Assembly (NCBI GenBank): GCA_947846985.1
Contig: CANTUZ010000002.1
Coordinates: 155,057,889-155,121,888 of the forward strand
Length of the DNA: 64,000 nt
Direction of reading: 5' to 3'
Source: Fratercula arctica
Lineage: Eukaryota; Chordata; Aves; Charadriiformes; Alcidae
The notes under the pieces are model-generated. The model was not told where the DNA came from. It was given only the letters and a program-made list of their open reading frames with translations, and did no database searches. The stretch's first letter is position 1. Each line of letters opens with the position of its first letter. Shown in pieces: positions 63,706-64,000 of the stretch. The position numbers and the translations under genes were made by a program.

Positions 63706-64000
63706 ATATTCTTATGTATACTTGATATTAGCAATATTGCCCAATCATACATTTGGATGATCACATATATGCAGCAGAATGGCATCTGTCTACTCTTTAG
63801 TTATAATAATAATAATTTATATTTAGTAATAAGTATTTAATAAACTGAGTAGACACCTAGAAAATACTAATGTTTTATTTACCTAAGAGTAAAGTGAACA
63901 GAGGGCAAGTGATCCTTTCCTAAAGAGAAGCCACCCCCTCCCATTCACCTTCCCCAACTCCCCTGACACTCAGCTTCACCACGCGATATTCAGTATTTCT

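Larger units (their letters stand above)
58890..64000 (-). other. ASAP1 intron, running off the window
   Basis: I searched for the BAR-domain exon that should precede DSQSRQGG and did not find it before 64000. The stretch holds a (TTTG)n repeat (59553-59575), a (CAC)n run (62456-62472) and an old CR1 (62770-63705). The rest is AT-rich without recognised features. Confidence 0.8.

Overview
This is a vertebrate, almost certainly avian, genomic window. The coding sequence is split into short exons with canonical GT-AG splice sites. The interspersed repeats are mostly CR1 LINEs ending in the bird-typical ATTCTATGATTCTATG tail, and there is one solo ERVL-like LTR of a type common in birds. I see no bacterial or phage-like organisation, no CRISPR array and no tRNA or rRNA gene.

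One protein-coding gene accounts for all the exons I can support: the C-terminal three quarters of ASAP1 (Arf-GAP with SH3, ankyrin-repeat and PH domains 1) on the minus strand. I reconstructed 19 coding exons between 58277 and 8778. Their lengths sum to 2481 bp (826 codons plus stop), every junction keeps reading frame, and all but the last have GT donors. In transcript order (right to left) they encode the BAR-PH linker and PH domain (58.3-53.1 kb), the ArfGAP zinc-finger domain (46.6-43.5 kb), the ankyrin repeats (42.8-36.4 kb), an acidic linker (33.9-33.8 kb), the proline-rich SH3-binding region with tandem [D/E]LPPKP repeats (32.4-14.7 kb), and the C-terminal SH3 domain (10.97-8.78 kb). 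The BAR-domain exons and promoter lie beyond 64000. A 9-nt in-frame microexon candidate sits at 58881-58889, between the BAR and PH domains.

The 3'UTR extends leftwards from 8777, probably to a poly(A) signal near 6182. From 1 to about 6.1 kb is intergenic, with one internally deleted CR1 (about 640-2266). Introns hold seven recognisable younger CR1 fragments (28.5, 38.6, 41.5, 50.0, 51.1, 54.8 and 55.2 kb), an old diverged CR1 (62.8-63.7 kb), the solo LTR (31.4-31.9 kb), and several microsatellites and A/T runs.

I did not find a new biological system. The points most worth a second look are the microexon candidate, a CA/TA repeat 26-83 nt upstream of the terminal-exon acceptor, and an inverted CR1 pair that could fold into a long RNA hairpin near the PH-domain exons. 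Protein family identities come from recognition of the translated exons, not from a database search.
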